Assembly: GCA_013398295.1 (NCBI GenBank)
Contig: VZSF01002953.1
Span: forward strand, 461,497 to 525,496
Direction: 5' to 3'
Length of the DNA: 64,000 bases
Origin: Chionis minor
Lineage: Eukaryota > Chordata > Aves > Charadriiformes > Chionididae
Part shown: positions 38,530 to 49,509 of the stretch, piece by piece
How the letters are laid out: every line of letters begins with the position of its first letter
Numbering within the stretch: the stretch's first letter is position 1
Translations under genes and position numbers: made by a program
The notes under the pieces: generated by a model
Told to the model about the DNA's origin: nothing
The model's database searches: none
The model's input: only the letters and a program-made list of their open reading frames with translations

Positions 38530-40523
38530 TAAAGAGTTTAAGCATTTAATTTAATTAAGCATTTACTTGGGTTTAGTAGGGAGATTCCCCTATTATTGCA
38601 AAGGGCAGATTTTTTTTCTTGGGGGTTTTTTTTTGGTTTTAGATTAATCATACACAAAAGGTCAAAACTGATCCATGTGAAACAGGTTCATGTGAATATC
38701 ACTATTATTTTATTTTATAGATTCCAGAAGGTTGTAGTAAGATTATAAGGGCAGGCTCATTTTCTTATTTGGCAGTGTAGATTATATTTAAGATTTAATT
38801 ACCTATTAGCTGAAATATAAACCCAAGTAAGTATATGAAGTATTGGCAAGCAACCTTAGTGAAAGGCATGGGTGCTAGAGAGGCTTGAAATCACTGGTGC
38901 ATAGTCCTCTGCATGCAATCTTTTACATTTCTATTTAATTGTATAATGGTTTCATACCATCAAAAAACTTTTACCAGGCTAATTCCTACCTGATGCTAAT
39001 TTAAAGATATAGGCCAAGGAATTTAATATACTATGAAAGATACCCTCTTGCAAAGCTTTTAAAACGGCATGCTGTTTATCAATTTAATGATTCTTCCTTC
39101 ATGTGATACAATTTCATTTTATCCTACCCTAGAACTTAATGATGAAAGCTGCATCCTAAGAGTGCAGATCTTTGACTTTTGCCAGCTTTTTAAAAAGCTG
39201 GAACCTTTTTTATCATAAGTAAAAGCTTACTAGACTAGTGTGGATAAAATCTCACTCAAGAAACATCAATTTTTTAATAACTCAAGGAAAGCAAAACCAG
39301 ATATATAAAATTAGAGAGTTTTGTAATACCCGCAGCATTATTTTACATACCACAGTCAACTACAACTCAGCCCCAACAGAAGGCAAGGTTAGGTTCTAGA
39401 AAATGAAGTACATATGTAATTATTTCCCCAATTCTAGAAACAAGTGTAATTGGAATCTAAAACCATCAAGGGACAGAAGATCAGGTTATTAAGATTCACT
39501 GACTGAAAAAGGCAGATAAAAATCTTTTGTCTGATACAGATGTACCTCCCAAGCGCTACCAGTGAATAACAGGCAACAGAAGGAAGAGGTGTTTGCATTA
39601 TTAGGCTTATAAGACATGACCATGGTCACCACAAGCTTTGAAGACACAGATCATCAATTATTGCACTAATTGTTTGTTCTGTTTGTGTCTCAGGCTAAAA
39701 GGAAAGAGTCACTGAAGCAAAAATGAGACACAGAGAATTGCTACCTCAGTGACAGTTCAGTTTCAGCATCTCATTATTCATTATTTGTTTTGTTGTGCAT
39801 ATGTGACTTTAAGTGGAATGTACTCATGTATACTCCAAGATGCATACTGTGCAACACTTTGTGAAATCATTATGCACATTATTCTGCAACTCCAGGCATG
39901 AAAGCTGCTTCTTAAAGTTCTGCCAGCTTCTTTCTTAGCTTTTGTTTTCAACCCAAGTAAGAAATGCCAAAGCCACCCTTTTTAGGGTTTGGATATCTCT
40001 ATTTAGATTTGAAATCCAGGTGTTAGCAAACACGTCTCAGGGAGGAAAATTCCTCTTTCTGAACAAGTGCATCTTTTGACACATCTTAGATTTCTTTTTT
40101 AAGCCCTAACTCATTCATCCCTATATTTCTCTTCTGAAAAGGACCAATCTTAACAATAGCATTGTCTAAATGATAAAATAGTGAACTAAGAAAGTTCAGA
40201 AGGACATACCTTTGATGGTAGAAACTTCCTTGATTCTGACTGCTTCTCAGAATGAACCAAGATAGCATGTAGACGTGAAATTTAACAGTCATATAATATA
40301 TTTAACCTTTTTTCTAAGGTTTTAAAAATTATCTTTCATAATACAGTGTATTAAAAATATTGTGATATATACTAAATATATAGCAAAGCAGTAACAGTGC
40401 TCTGGTAGTAGACATATCTGATTTGCCTTCTTATAGGTAGAGAACCATGGTCCTTCACACTGTGCTGTCTCTTAGCTTGTATTATTTTCTTTAGTTATAT
40501 TTGACTTTGAATCCTACATTTTC

Positions 40524-40561
<38 letters not shown>

Positions 40562-40677
40562 TTCTTTCTTTCTTTCTTTCTTCCTTCTTTCTTTCTTTCT
40601 TTCTCTTTCTTTCTTTCTCTCTTTCTTTCTTTCTCTTTCTTTCTCTCTCTCTTTCTTTCTCTCTTTCTCTCTTTCTC

Positions 40678-40713
<36 letters not shown>

Positions 40714-43700
40714 TTTCCAAAAAAGGGGTTAAATAGATTAAGCCTGTAGAAGAAGGTATACATACCTAACTCTAAGATACACTTTCACTGAAATCTGATA
40801 GAAAGACCAAGGAGTTTAAGGGAACTCACGTGTGAGAGGCCCTCCCCGCTCCCAAAAAGTGTATTTTTTAAAAAGCAGGGATTCTTCTCGCCTGTTTTTA
40901 TTCAATGAATGAATGTCTGATTTTGAAGAGTGGTAGTGATACATCTGGATATAGAATCTTTTTAATCATCCTGTTCCAGCACTAACAATACTTGCTTGAA
41001 AAACATCTGAAAAATACAATTCCGATCATATTCAAATTGTGTTCAGGCTCAAAAGTCCAAAGACAATATTTTCTTGCCTCTAAGTTCCTGTTGTTCCCTT
41101 ACAGAAATGTCTTTGTAATAAATTTGTGATTTTAAAAAAAAATTGTAGTGTTGCAAATATGCGGAAGTTTTCCATTCATTTGGTTTTCATTTCATATTCA
41201 TCAATTATATAAGTTTTAAATATTTATTTATTTAAAAATTTGTGTTCAATCTTTGTAATTAAATTCTCATTGTTTTTTTATTCTCCTTTTTATTTATAAT
41301 TTACTTTAAAATATTCCAAATAACGCAGACATACTAGTGATCTTATCTATGCAGTTAGAGATAAGTATTACATTCAATAATAGCTTTACATTTTATTATA
41401 TATAATGGTTTGATAATATCAAATATATTACACATACCACTTAACTGTTCAGAAAGAACTCACACTTTGAAGAGGTATCAAAATTAACTGATATTTTTAT
41501 GACAGTTAAGTTAAACTTTTTTGACAATGTACTTAGATTTCAGTGATGAATTGAAGAATAATCCTATATTATTTGAAAGACTGTTACTTTTTAATATTCT
41601 AAAGTATACCTTTAAAAATGACCTCCTAATACGAATGAAAATTCTATGTGAAATGTGAATGTTCTTACTAATGAGATCTCCTTCTTCCTTCCTCCCACCT
41701 GAGGAATACGCTTAGGTGTACCAGGTGATTATTCTTTGTTCCTCATACACTTTTTGAGACAAAAGGTAGATTACCTTTTTTAAATGCTGGATTCCATACA
41801 CAGAACTAACTGACACAGTACAAAACCATATCGAAAATCTGGTCATATGGATTCAGATCAAAATTTCATCTGGTCCTGTTTACCTGCTTCTGCCCAGACC
41901 TGCACAGCAACTGGGGTTTCAGGCAGAGCAGCCTGCTGCCGAGCCCAGGCAGGGCTGATAGACCTCAGGCACTTAGAAAAAAGCTGTGACTGGTCAATAT
42001 CAACCATTAGAAAAAGACTGAACTGGTGTGCTCCTCCTCCATGAGCAGCCTTTAGACCCAGGGTCACCTCTCCTGTGCTGGTGAAGGCTCACGGAACTGG
42101 AGTGAAAGGGTAAAAAAGGCCTGGCTATAAATGGATGTCTGGGGAAAACTAAGAACAGGGCAAGCGTGCATAGTCATAATTCCCTGCTTATACTTTCCCA
42201 GGCTGCAAATCCTTTCAGCTTAGGGGATTTCCTGAGCATTATGCAGTTTGTCACTCCGGTGTGGTTTATCATTTACAGAAGTGTGAACTTAGCGATAACA
42301 GAAAGTTTGTAGAGACGCCTGTGACAGTGCAAACGGACCAAAGAACCCTGCAAAACAGAGCGCAATGCATAGAGAGGAAACTTATCCTTATGTTTTAAAA
42401 TTAGAAGTTCCAGGGAAAACCATTTGTAACGGATCATACCTTATTTTGAACTCATTCTACTTCTGTAGGTTTGGGCTAAATTAATAAAATATCATATGTA
42501 TTCCTTAAATGTGATATTGTACAATGTAATTTAGATTTTCCTCTGAGTGGAACTACGTTTAAAGGTTCATCTACTAAATGTATATCAGAGGATTCAATTC
42601 AAAGCACAGTTTGTCAGCATCAACTTAAAGCCCTTTTCTTTTTAATAATTGTCTATTGGAAAAAAAAATAGTAGCAAAGGATATACAGGTGATACCATTT
42701 ACCTTTCCACTGAAGTGCCATTTCAATTTTTCTTCTAAATTTTCCAAACAGTGACCCTGAGTAATGTTTGAAAAGACAACATTTAGAGAAGATGCTTTTG
42801 TTCATCTCTTAAGCACCGTTTTAGGTCCTCACGGTTTTGCTATATGTACTTGTAGTTTTGTGGTGACAGTCAGTGTGGTAAAAGACTTTCACCATCCATA
42901 TATAAATGTCCTCAAATCCAGCCAGTGCCTAAATCTGTGAAAAATCTCAGTCATAGAAACTCAGCAGAGAAAAGGTCTTAAATTTTGTCTGTACAAGGAG
43001 AACTTTGTATTCACTTTCTAAATGGACAGTTTCACGACACTCCTGAAGATAAGTGTAAAGCCATGACAGGAAAAGAAAAATTGACAAAACAAACCCAGAA
43101 AAGATCTAGGGGTTTTGCTGGTAAACAGGAAGCTGCCTTTGTGCAGCTTTCATACAAAATTACTGTTCTCCCTTGTTTACCTTTAAGCACATAATCAATG
43201 CATCTGAGTACACTGGGTCAGACATGAGAGAATAGTCACGCTCTGTAGCCAAAATTTTCAGCAGTGTTTGGGACTGAGATGGTTGTTTCCAGCCGCTAAA
43301 AGTGAGATTTCTGAGTTTTGATTGTGACAGCCTTTTTCATTATGCAGTCACAAACGGACACAAGTTTCCAAATAGGAATGGGAAATAATTGTGCAGAGAA
43401 ACACTGATAGGCTCTTCCTTGTTTTAAAAGACACAGAAATGAGAAAGAAATCATGGTGATGAGGGTCTATAGACAAGAAAATGAAACCAGTGCAAGACCA
43501 ATAAACATTTAAAAGCAGGAAGAGCCTCTATGATCCTCTGGATAGCTGTTTCACTAGCCAAAGTATTCAACTTCTCTGCATTAAATAGTTGCTAAATCTC
43601 CTGTAAATTCTTCCCAACTAGAAATGGGCAAGTACTATAACGGGGAGCAGATTTGTATTAGAATACTTGGGCACTGATAATGTCTCCCTTCTCTAAGCAA

Positions 43701-44070
43701 ACCTTGTGGCTATCATTACCTCCTAGTTATCATTATGCTGAAGAGTTGCTGCTGAATATTCTTAATGACATTTTATCATACATTTTATCCTCCTCCACCA
43801 GGCAATGCAATGAAAACATGAAAGAAGTGGTGAAAAGGCATGAGTAGGAAGTGTAAAGAACAAAACCAGAGTATATTGAATTTCTTTTGCTGTTCATGAT
43901 TCTGCACTACTTAATTCTGTGTGGTCAATTCTGTGCATTGTCTTATATAGCTAGTTGATTTTTAATTGTCTAGCCAGCAAGTTGACAAATAAAACATTAT
44001 GGGTCAGAGCTTTATAAATAAATACTTGTTCTTCATTTGCAATACAATTTAAAAAACCCCCATGTATAAC
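38530..44070. other. AT-rich gene-free stretch with one microsatellite
   Basis: Apart from the (CTTT)n tract, there is nothing supportable as a gene. Very AT-rich segments occur around 41150-41430. The 65- to 69-codon frames at 41847-42067 overlap on opposite strands and are unrecognised. Confidence 0.5.
40519..40717. repeat. (CTTT)n polypyrimidine microsatellite
   Basis: About 200 bp of CTTT repeats, interrupted by CCTT and by CTCT units in the middle. The plus strand is almost entirely pyrimidine and the minus strand almost entirely purine. The long open frames on both strands here (68 to 90 codons of K/E/R or F/L/S) are by-products of a 4-bp repeat without stop codons. Confidence 0.97.
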
Positions 44071-44077
44071 CTGAGAC

Positions 44078-44150
44078 ACACATAATGGCTGAGGTTGGAA
44101 GGGACCTTTGGAGATCATCTTGTCCAACCTCTCCCATTCAAGTCTCGAAG
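44078..44150 (-). mobile_element. short CR1 3'-end fragment
   Basis: The sequence cataatggctgaggttggaa, followed by gggacctttggagatcatct and gtccaacct, matches the reversed 3' end of a CR1 subfamily. That end normally begins with an ATTCTRTG repeat, of which only a trace is left. Only about 70 bp are recognisable before similarity is lost. Confidence 0.75.
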
Positions 44151-44159
44151 AAGTCTGGA

Positions 44160-47100
44160 AGAAGTATATTCTGCTCTCCCCACATGAAGGTGTTCAAACC
44201 CGTTTTGCTAACGTACTAGAACAATACTGTAAGTAACTAGGTTTGACTTAGGGGTACTGCCAGGTCGCATATGGATTGAGTGATCTTTTCATCACTCTTA
44301 AAATTTTCTTGAGCTATTGAGTACAATTGATATAAGGCAGTGAACCTGGCACGTTCCTAGTATGTCAAATGTCTTCATTTGAATTCCCTTTCTCTAGGTC
44401 ATTAAATAATTAAGTAGTACCTGCAAGACAAAACAAATAGGTCAGGACGAGTAAATGAGATGAACGTGTCCTTACAGTACAATATAGTGGACAGAATATA
44501 TTGATGAAGATTCGGAAACCTTCATGAAGGGCCTGAGGTTTTCCATGTTGCGTGTAAGAGATCTAATCACTGAATGGTTAAACAAGTGACAAACTACCAT
44601 CAGTAAAATAGAACTATCATGTTATTACACTCTGAAAATTAAATGTTTAGAAAGCTCTTTTGCTAATGTTTCAAATTAAATTGCTGTGTCACTTCTATTT
44701 CCTTTGAACTTGACCAGTAAATTTGAATCAAAATTGCCTTGGTTGTGTTTTGAAACAGAACTATATTTTACTCAGAAGCTATGCTTCCTAATGAAAAAGT
44801 TTATTAATGTATTTTTTAAGTTATGCACTATTGTTACCATTGTAATTTATTGTTATTTCCCACCTGCATTATTTTTTTGGCTACATCTTAGAGGTATGAT
44901 TTCAAGTGTACAGAGGTAAGCTAAAGGAAAGCCTCTGCTATGGTTTTACTAGGCCTGAGTAGTTTCAGAGTTTCAGTTTTTATCCTCCAAGAGCAGCTGT
45001 TACTCACAGTGATAAAAATAATTGTGCAGATAAAATTGTACAAACTTGAGGTTGGTCTTGGTTCTGGTTAAGTTCTGTGAATCTGAAACACTGAGCTGGA
45101 CATTTCGTAAGAACAGTAAATATTCCCACACAGATTTAGTAAATATCTTTTTGGTATAGTTGTTTGACATTTCTATTTGGACTCTTGGCTGTAAGTAGTC
45201 CATACAGAAGCATAGCTAAGGAAAGGAAGAGAACTAAACCTTTCTTGAAGATATCCATTTGGTCATTTAGGGATCAGTGTTGCACTGATGTAAATTTTAA
45301 TGAAATGCTCTTTTGCAAACATTTTATTTCCCTATTTTGCTCTCCCTTCTTTAGCCCATATCACAGTTTGAATTCTAGCTGTGCAGTACATGTATTTCTG
45401 TGGTTCAGCACAACAGAAAACGGCCTTTACTCTGCTGATAGGGCAAGAATTATACCTTTTGTTTTTTAATTTTTTTCTGCAATAAGAGAAATGAAAGAAA
45501 ACATGTCAACTGGCAAAATAGGTTCTGATAGTCTAGGATGCAGGCTAAGAGACAGCACACACAAGTCTTCACTGTTGTATTTCTGTTAGATTTACATGAA
45601 TTCTGAGGTTATTATAAATCAGTCCTAAGGCTTATTAGAAAGTATGGTATCCTCAGGTCAGCATATGGCACAACCTCACAGAGAATACAAGCTATTCAGT
45701 AAATACACTGACTTTTGCAAACTGTAAATCATCTGTGAGCCACTACTGTTCTACTAATTACAGTAAGAAGCTGTGCTCATTAGCTGTTCTCATCTGGTTC
45801 ACTGCACGAGCTAAATAGCCCGTAAATGAGCCAGCAATTATTGCTGTATTACTGCTACCAGCTCTGTTCATATCAAAATATCTTCACCAAATGTTGTGCT
45901 TCTTGGTATTATCACGTTAGGAATTTCACAATTTCATGTTGAAGCAGTTAATTGGGAGATTGTTCTTGGAAGGTGGAGGAGCTTCTAAAACTTCTGTGAA
46001 TGACTGGCTGTCATAAGTATCTTCAGCCCATTTATGACAACCTCTTAAACCAGGCAACTACATGAATGCATAAATATCGTACTTAATGAACTGAGGAACA
46101 AAAAGCACACCTTGCTATTTATCCCCAGATTTTCTAATAGCAAACTTTAGTTAGGTACTAGATTTGAACATTTAGTTATGAAGGGGAAGTTTTATGGATT
46201 TGGTAGCATTTTTAGGCAGTGTGATAAATTAGTCACAAGTCTTATATGACCTGTTAGTAGTATATATACCGTATTAGTAAAAGAGAAAATATGAACTTTG
46301 TGCTGTATTCCCATCGGCACCTTCTGTAGCAAGATTTTTAAAGCAATAACCTGTGTGCCAACTATAGCCTGTATGTCCCATCTAAATACCCTGCAGATGA
46401 ATTTTCAGACAGCAAAGTGTGCTTCAGACTCCGAGAGACAGGTAGGGGATATGAGCTTCCCTTTTCTTACCCCCAGTCTCACACATATACTAAGCTGTAA
46501 ACACTTGTGCCCTGTTGGTTTGAGGACATCTTCCCCTGTTTTCTGACTTGTTCTCATTCAGAAAATTCTCAAGTTTCTTGATGTAGGATTTATAATGAAT
46601 CTGCTTATGTTGGTCAAAAGCCACCCGTTTGGTCTTCCCATGTTTTACCAATGCAGTTCAGATTTTCTTCTTTTTACTGCCTGTGTGGTTCAGGAGAGCT
46701 TTGCCACAGAACATAATTAGAACCATTTTTCACATGGGGCACTTTCTGATGTTGCTGACAGAGAAAGCACTCAAAGAGGAAATAAATATTGATCTGAAAG
46801 ATATAGCTTGTCTCTCAGAAAGTCAAAAAGGCATGATGCAGACAAGTGATTCCTAAACTGCAACATATTTCATGAACTTGGTAAACCTGATGATTTAAAT
46901 AATGCAACAGTAGAACATATGAAGTTGTGAAAGTATCCCTCCTTTAATATGTGACAATTGCTCTATACAACTTCAAACAACACAAGCACCATTAATTCAA
47001 CTCTATTGGCACACAAATGACTCTTGGTTCTTAGTTCTGGCCTTAATCCTGCAGGGCCAAGGCTTAGGAAGCTAGGACCATTAACACAATAAAGAAGAGA

Positions 47101-48320
47101 CTACCATAAGTAACTGGATAATTACATATTTTCAAAACCAGCTCTGGGATTGTGGTGTGCTTCCCTGAAGTGCCTTTATAGTGCATGATCAGTGACACCT
47201 TTCCCTACCTGGAAAGTAGGGACTGCCCAGCAGTGACTGCTATCCTCCTGCGCCTGCCTCTCAGTAGGGGATGTTAGGCACCGGGAACACTTCAGGTGCG
47301 GCATGAAACAGGATTCTTCCAAAAGACCTTATGGTGAGGGAAGAGGAAACTGGAGAAGAGCACCAAGAAGTGGTCCATTTGGGAAAGTAAAGAGGAAGAA
47401 AGTATTTGGAAATGTAGTGATGGAAATACTCAGACTACTGAGGTTTCCAGGATTCCCAGTTTATTAGAATATTTATTCTCCTCTTTACATTTTGGCAGTT
47501 ATCACCCAAGTAAACCAAAGGAAGATCATTTAATTATGGTTGTGGTAACCACACTACTTTTAGGCATCGTTTTAATTGAGGATTAACAGAGTGAAAAACC
47601 CAGCATCCTACATAACTTATATTTAGCTAATATTACCCTGCACTTCCAATAGAATTATACGCTATACATATTCTGAAGCCACAGAGTCCTATTACAAATA
47701 CAGAATAAGAGGAAAATGTCCTCTTGGATAGCATTCAAGTGTATCCTAGGTCTAACACTGGTTATATTACCCTAATCCTCAAACCCTTTACTCCTATTCC
47801 TATTAAAACAGAGCAAGACTTATAGACTGGGGATCAACAAATCATGTCTTTCTGTGGCAATCATAAGTGATTGTCCACATTATTTTCTTGGCACTTTAGC
47901 TGGTAATGCTATTTTAAATCAGGACCTGTCAGAAAATCAAACTTTTATCTTTCAGATAATTTTGAGGCTTGTAAAGCTGTATTCATCCTGCACTAGAATG
48001 AAAGCAAACCCTTCTAGAAATAGCATGAAAATTGTAATGTGAGAGGAAGACATGTAATGCAAAGGAAACAGAAGCCCAGAATGTAGGACAACTGTCTGGA
48101 TATGGGAGTCCTTATGGAAAATCTCATACATAACTCTCCTGAAGAAATTATGTGTTTCTGAAATGATTTACTTTATATTGAAGATTATATTTTAAAACTT
48201 AAAACTTTGTTTTCAGTGAAACACATGTTTTCTGATGATAAACGTGTTGTCAAAACACCTCTAGTTAGGACTTCTTCATATCAGGTGATTGTCCTGGACT
48301 TGACAGATATTATTACACCT
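44160..48320. other. AT-rich gene-free stretch
   Basis: Open frames do not exceed 101 codons (45164-45469, plus) and none has a domain. The stretch 45720-45960 contains several TAATTA/CAATTA motifs in low-repeat sequence and may be a conserved non-coding element. Confidence 0.45.
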
Positions 48321-48497
48321 AATACGGTGGCTTGACCCTGGCTGGACACCAAGTGTCCACCCAAGCTGCTCTATCACTTCCCTCTGGACAGGGGAGAGAA
48401 AATATAATGAAGGGCTCATGGGTTGAGGTAAGGACAGGGAGAGATCACTCACCAATTATCAGGCAAAACAGATTCGACTTTGAGAAAATTAATTTAA

Positions 48498-48503
48498 TTT
48501 ATT
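48498..48503 (-). promoter_or_regulatory. LTR polyadenylation signal AATAAA
   Basis: On the minus strand caataaattaaattaatttt lies toward the 3' part of the LTR, where the R/U5 poly(A) signal is expected. Confidence 0.6.
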
Positions 48504-48723
48504 GCCAATCCAATCAGAGGAGGGTAATAAGAAATAAAAACTAAATCTTAAAACACCTTCCCTCCACCCCTCTCTTCTCTCTGGACTCAACTTCACTCCC
48601 GATTTCTCCACCTTCTTGTCCATCAATGATGCAGGGGGACAGAGAATGGGGGTTGCAGTCAGTTCGTCACATGATGCCTCTGCTGCTTCTTCCTCCTCAG
48701 GAGGTACTTCTCACACTCTTCCC

Positions 48724-48850
48724 CTGCTCCAGCGTGGGCTCCTCTCTCCACAGGGCAACAGGTCCTGCCAGGAGCCTGTTCCAATGTGGGCTTCCTATGG
48801 GGTCAGAGCCTCCTTCAGGCATCCCCCTGCTCCGGCGTGGGGTCCTCCAT
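48724..48850 (-). repeat. degenerate ~52-bp tandem repeat inside the LTR
   Basis: On the plus strand, variants of ctgctccagcgtgggctcc start at 48724, 48776 and 48827, a spacing of 52 and 51 bp, with related intervening sequence. The unit lies between the LTR leader and its poly(A) end. Copy number probably varies among LTRs of this family. Confidence 0.6.
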
Positions 48851-49024
48851 GGGCTGCAGGTGGATATCGGTTCCACTGTTAACTCCCACGAGCTGCAGGG
48901 GGACAGCCTGCCTCACCATGGGCTTCACCACAGGCTGCAGGGGCATCTCTGCTCCAGCGCCTGGAGCATCGCCTCCTCCTCCTTCTTCACTGACCTTAGT
49001 GTCTGCAGGCTGCTGCTCGGACAT
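48815..49024 (-). other. short open frame within the LTR leader
   Basis: A 69-codon ATG-initiated frame on the LTR sense strand, starting with MSEQQPADTKVSEEGGGG, rich in P, V, Q and G, and stopping inside the LTR. It lies downstream of the TATA-like element, so it would be near the 5' end of an LTR transcript. I recognise no retroviral domain. I have the impression that other copies of this LTR keep a similar frame, but I could not verify that. Protein coding is unproven. Confidence 0.25.
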
Positions 49025-49079
49025 ATTCTCACTCTTTCCTCTGGCTGCAGTTGCTGCTGTGCAGTTTTTTTCCTCTTCT

Positions 49080-49090
49080 TAAATATGTTA
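49080..49090 (-). promoter_or_regulatory. LTR TATA-like element
   Basis: The minus strand reads catatttaag about 175 bp inside the LTR 5' end, a plausible U3 TATA box. It was placed by motif and position only. Confidence 0.4.
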
Positions 49091-49454
49091 TGCCAGAGGT
49101 GCTAACACCGTTGCTGATGGGCTCAGCTGGCCAGCGGTGGGTCTGTCTCAGAGCCAGCCGGCATTGGCTCTAGCAGACACGGGGGAAGCTTCTAGCAGCT
49201 TCTCACAGAAGCCACCCCTGTAACCCCCCTGCTACCAAAACCTTGCCACACAAACCCAATACAAAATTAAACTATCACAAACTGCTAGCACCTTAAACTG
49301 AGTAAGTAGCCTGATTTTTCTTTTAAGAGGGAGTTGTTGTCGTGAAGGAATGTAAAGATATCTTTGAAATATTCTTTTCCCTTCTCAGATGAAAAAAGCC
49401 AGATGCAATGAAGCACTCGCATTGACATCTTCTTTTAAAAGAAGTCATTTTTAT

Positions 49455-49509
49455 CTTATCAGAACTTTTGAATCAGAATCAGAAACTTATCAGAAGTTTT
49501 TAATCAGAA
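49455..49509. repeat. imperfect 24-bp direct repeat, 31-bp period
   Basis: Unit one, at 49455-49478, and unit two, at 49486-49509, differ at two positions (cttatcagaacttttgaatc versus cttatcagaagtttttaatc, both followed by agaa). They are separated by tcagaaa, itself part of the motif. Confidence 0.8.

Larger units (their letters stand above)
48323..49263 (-). mobile_element. solo LTR of an avian endogenous retrovirus, minus orientation
   Basis: A single LTR of about 940 bp, read on the minus strand. Its 5' end is at 49263 (tgtattgggtttgtgtggcaagg) and its 3' end at 48323 (ccagccagggtcaagccaccgta), so the normal TG...CA ends have become TG...TA. I recognise the layout from bird genomes: the 'agaagctgctagaagcttcc' block, a TATA-like catatttaag near 49080-49090, a leader rich in cagcccgtgg-like repeats, and a polyadenylation signal AATAAA at 48503-48498. 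No gag, pol or env sequence lies on either side and no second LTR is seen, which fits recombination to a solo LTR. I do not see a clean target-site duplication. I give no subfamily name because I could not search. Confidence 0.88.

Noticed and set aside
40491..40763. Open frames of 68-90 codons rich in K/E/R (minus) and F/L/S (plus)
   Set aside because: They are translations of the (CTTT)n microsatellite, which has no stop codons, not genes.
48626..49105. 159-codon plus-strand frame
   Set aside because: It is antisense within the ERV LTR; the LTR sense strand is minus.
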